5,873 nucleotides of DNA from Acidobacteriaceae bacterium (lineage in GTDB: Bacteria; Acidobacteriota; Terriglobia; Terriglobales; SbA1). Both the position numbers and the translations under genes were made by a program. Under the pieces are notes generated by a model. It made no database searches. It saw only the letters and a list, made by a program, of their open reading frames with translations, and was not told the origin of the DNA. Each line of letters opens with the position of its first letter. Positions within the stretch are counted from its first letter, which is position 1. The stretch lies in contig PLEA01000389.1 of NCBI GenBank assembly GCA_003136335.1, positions 1 to 5,873 of the forward strand. Direction: 5' to 3'. Positions 5,269-5,873 of this stretch are shown here, one piece after another.

Positions 5269-5873
5269 TGCGGAGAGCCTTCGCGTTTCGGCGTTACTTC
5301 TTTAAGAGGAAGCGTGACGGTGAGGGTGGTGCCCGCTTCGGTGCTGCGGTCCAGCGTGCCTCCCAGCATTTCGACCCGTTCGCGCATGCCGCGCAATCCA
5401 TTGCCTTCGCCGTTGGAAGTGCCGCATCCGTCGTCGTGAATCTCGAGACGGCAAGAGCCGTTCTGTTGCTCGAGGCGCATGCGGCAAGTGCGGGCCTGCG
5501 CGTGACGGACCACGTTAGTGACGGCCTCGCGTACGGCAAGTGACAGCACGCTCTCCTGCACGGCGGGAAGTTTCACCGTGGTCGCAGCATCGCATTGCAC
5601 GGTCAGGCCGGCGGTCTCCAACGTCGACTTCGCTTGCGCCAGCTCAGCCACCAGGCCTAGCGAACGATATCCGCGAATGGCATCGCGCACATCGGACAAT
5701 GCCTGGCGTGAGATTTGTTCCACCTCGCGGATTTCTTTTCCCGCCCGCTGGGGATCGCGGTCCAGCAGTTTGCCGGCGAGTTCTGACTTCAGCGTGATCA
5801 CCGACAGCGTGTGTCCGAGGACATCATGGAGATCGCGCGCAATGCGCTCGCGCTCGGCCACCTTGGCCAGGTT
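5265..5873 (-). CDS. sensor histidine kinase, HisKA_3 type, 5'-truncated by the window edge
   Basis: This is the C-terminal 202 residues of a NarL-class sensor kinase. The frame stays open to base 5873, so the sensor and any membrane segments lie outside. Numbering from the GTG at 5861, the dimerisation/phospho-acceptor motif RIARDLHDVLGHTLS puts the phosphorylated histidine at residue 12. The HATPase domain (about 100-186) shows the N box REAVTNVVRHAQA with N116, the G1 box DDGCG (143-147) and the glycine-rich GNGLRGMRERV (153-163). That GTG is internal and should not be taken as the real start, because codons for N-L-A-K precede it. The gene overlaps the response regulator by 4 nt and is transcribed first. 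The organisation is DesK/LiaS-like; the signal sensed cannot be inferred. Confidence 0.92.
   Translation of the reverse strand, partial: NLAKVAERERIARDLHDVLGHTLSVITLKSELAGKLLDRDPQRAGKEIREVEQISRQALSDVRDAIRGYRSLGLVAELAQAKSTLETAGLTVQCDAATTVKLPAVQESVLSLAVREAVTNVVRHAQARTCRMRLEQQNGSCRLEIHDDGCGTSNGEGNGLRGMRERVEMLGGTLDRSTEAGTTLTVTLPLKEVTPKREGSPH

Noticed and set aside
4615..5873. Calling the pair DesK/DesR with a membrane-fluidity role
   Set aside because: The sensor domain lies outside the window and the class is broad, so the specific function is not supported.

Overview
The window looks like ordinary chromosome from a GC-rich, free-living bacterium, most probably a soil member of the Acidobacteriota. 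That assignment is an inference from the versions of the encoded proteins and from hairpin-rich, REP-like intergenic DNA of a kind I associate with that phylum; no rRNA or other decisive marker is present. All seven recognisable genes look intact except the last, which runs off the right edge. There is no tRNA, rRNA, CRISPR array, insertion sequence or phage gene.

Layout. Positions 54-572 (minus) encode RuvX/YqgF. A divergent intergenic region of about 250 bp separates it from a CarD-family RNA polymerase-binding regulator (821-1357, plus). A 228-bp gap packed with small hairpins follows and ends in a TATAAT box just before greA (1586-2077, plus). The greA stop overlaps the start of a CDP-alcohol phosphatidyltransferase (2077-2745, plus), which suggests an operon. 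A gap with a REP-like palindrome (2746-2938) leads to a small Ddn-like, deazaflavin-dependent nitroreductase-family protein (2939-3385, plus). After 232 bp comes an isoaspartyl peptidase/plant-type asparaginase (3618-4553, plus). It converges, across 61 bp containing a 7-bp tandem repeat, on a two-component system on the minus strand. There the histidine kinase (5265-5873, its 5' part lying outside the window) is upstream and overlaps the NarL/FixJ-type response regulator (4615-5268).

How the genes work together. CarD and GreA both act on RNA polymerase (promoter open-complex stability and rescue of backtracked elongation), and they sit next to each other on one strand. The phosphatidyltransferase is a membrane phospholipid enzyme tied to greA by translational overlap. 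The kinase and regulator form a cognate pair whose stimulus cannot be read here because the sensor part is missing. The asparaginase and the Ddn-like protein look like stand-alone metabolic genes.

I did not find a convincing undescribed multi-gene system. The most interesting content is in the intergenic DNA: a four-hairpin array before greA, a REP-like element with a 16-position stem before the Ddn-like gene, and a possible leaderless promoter for ruvX.
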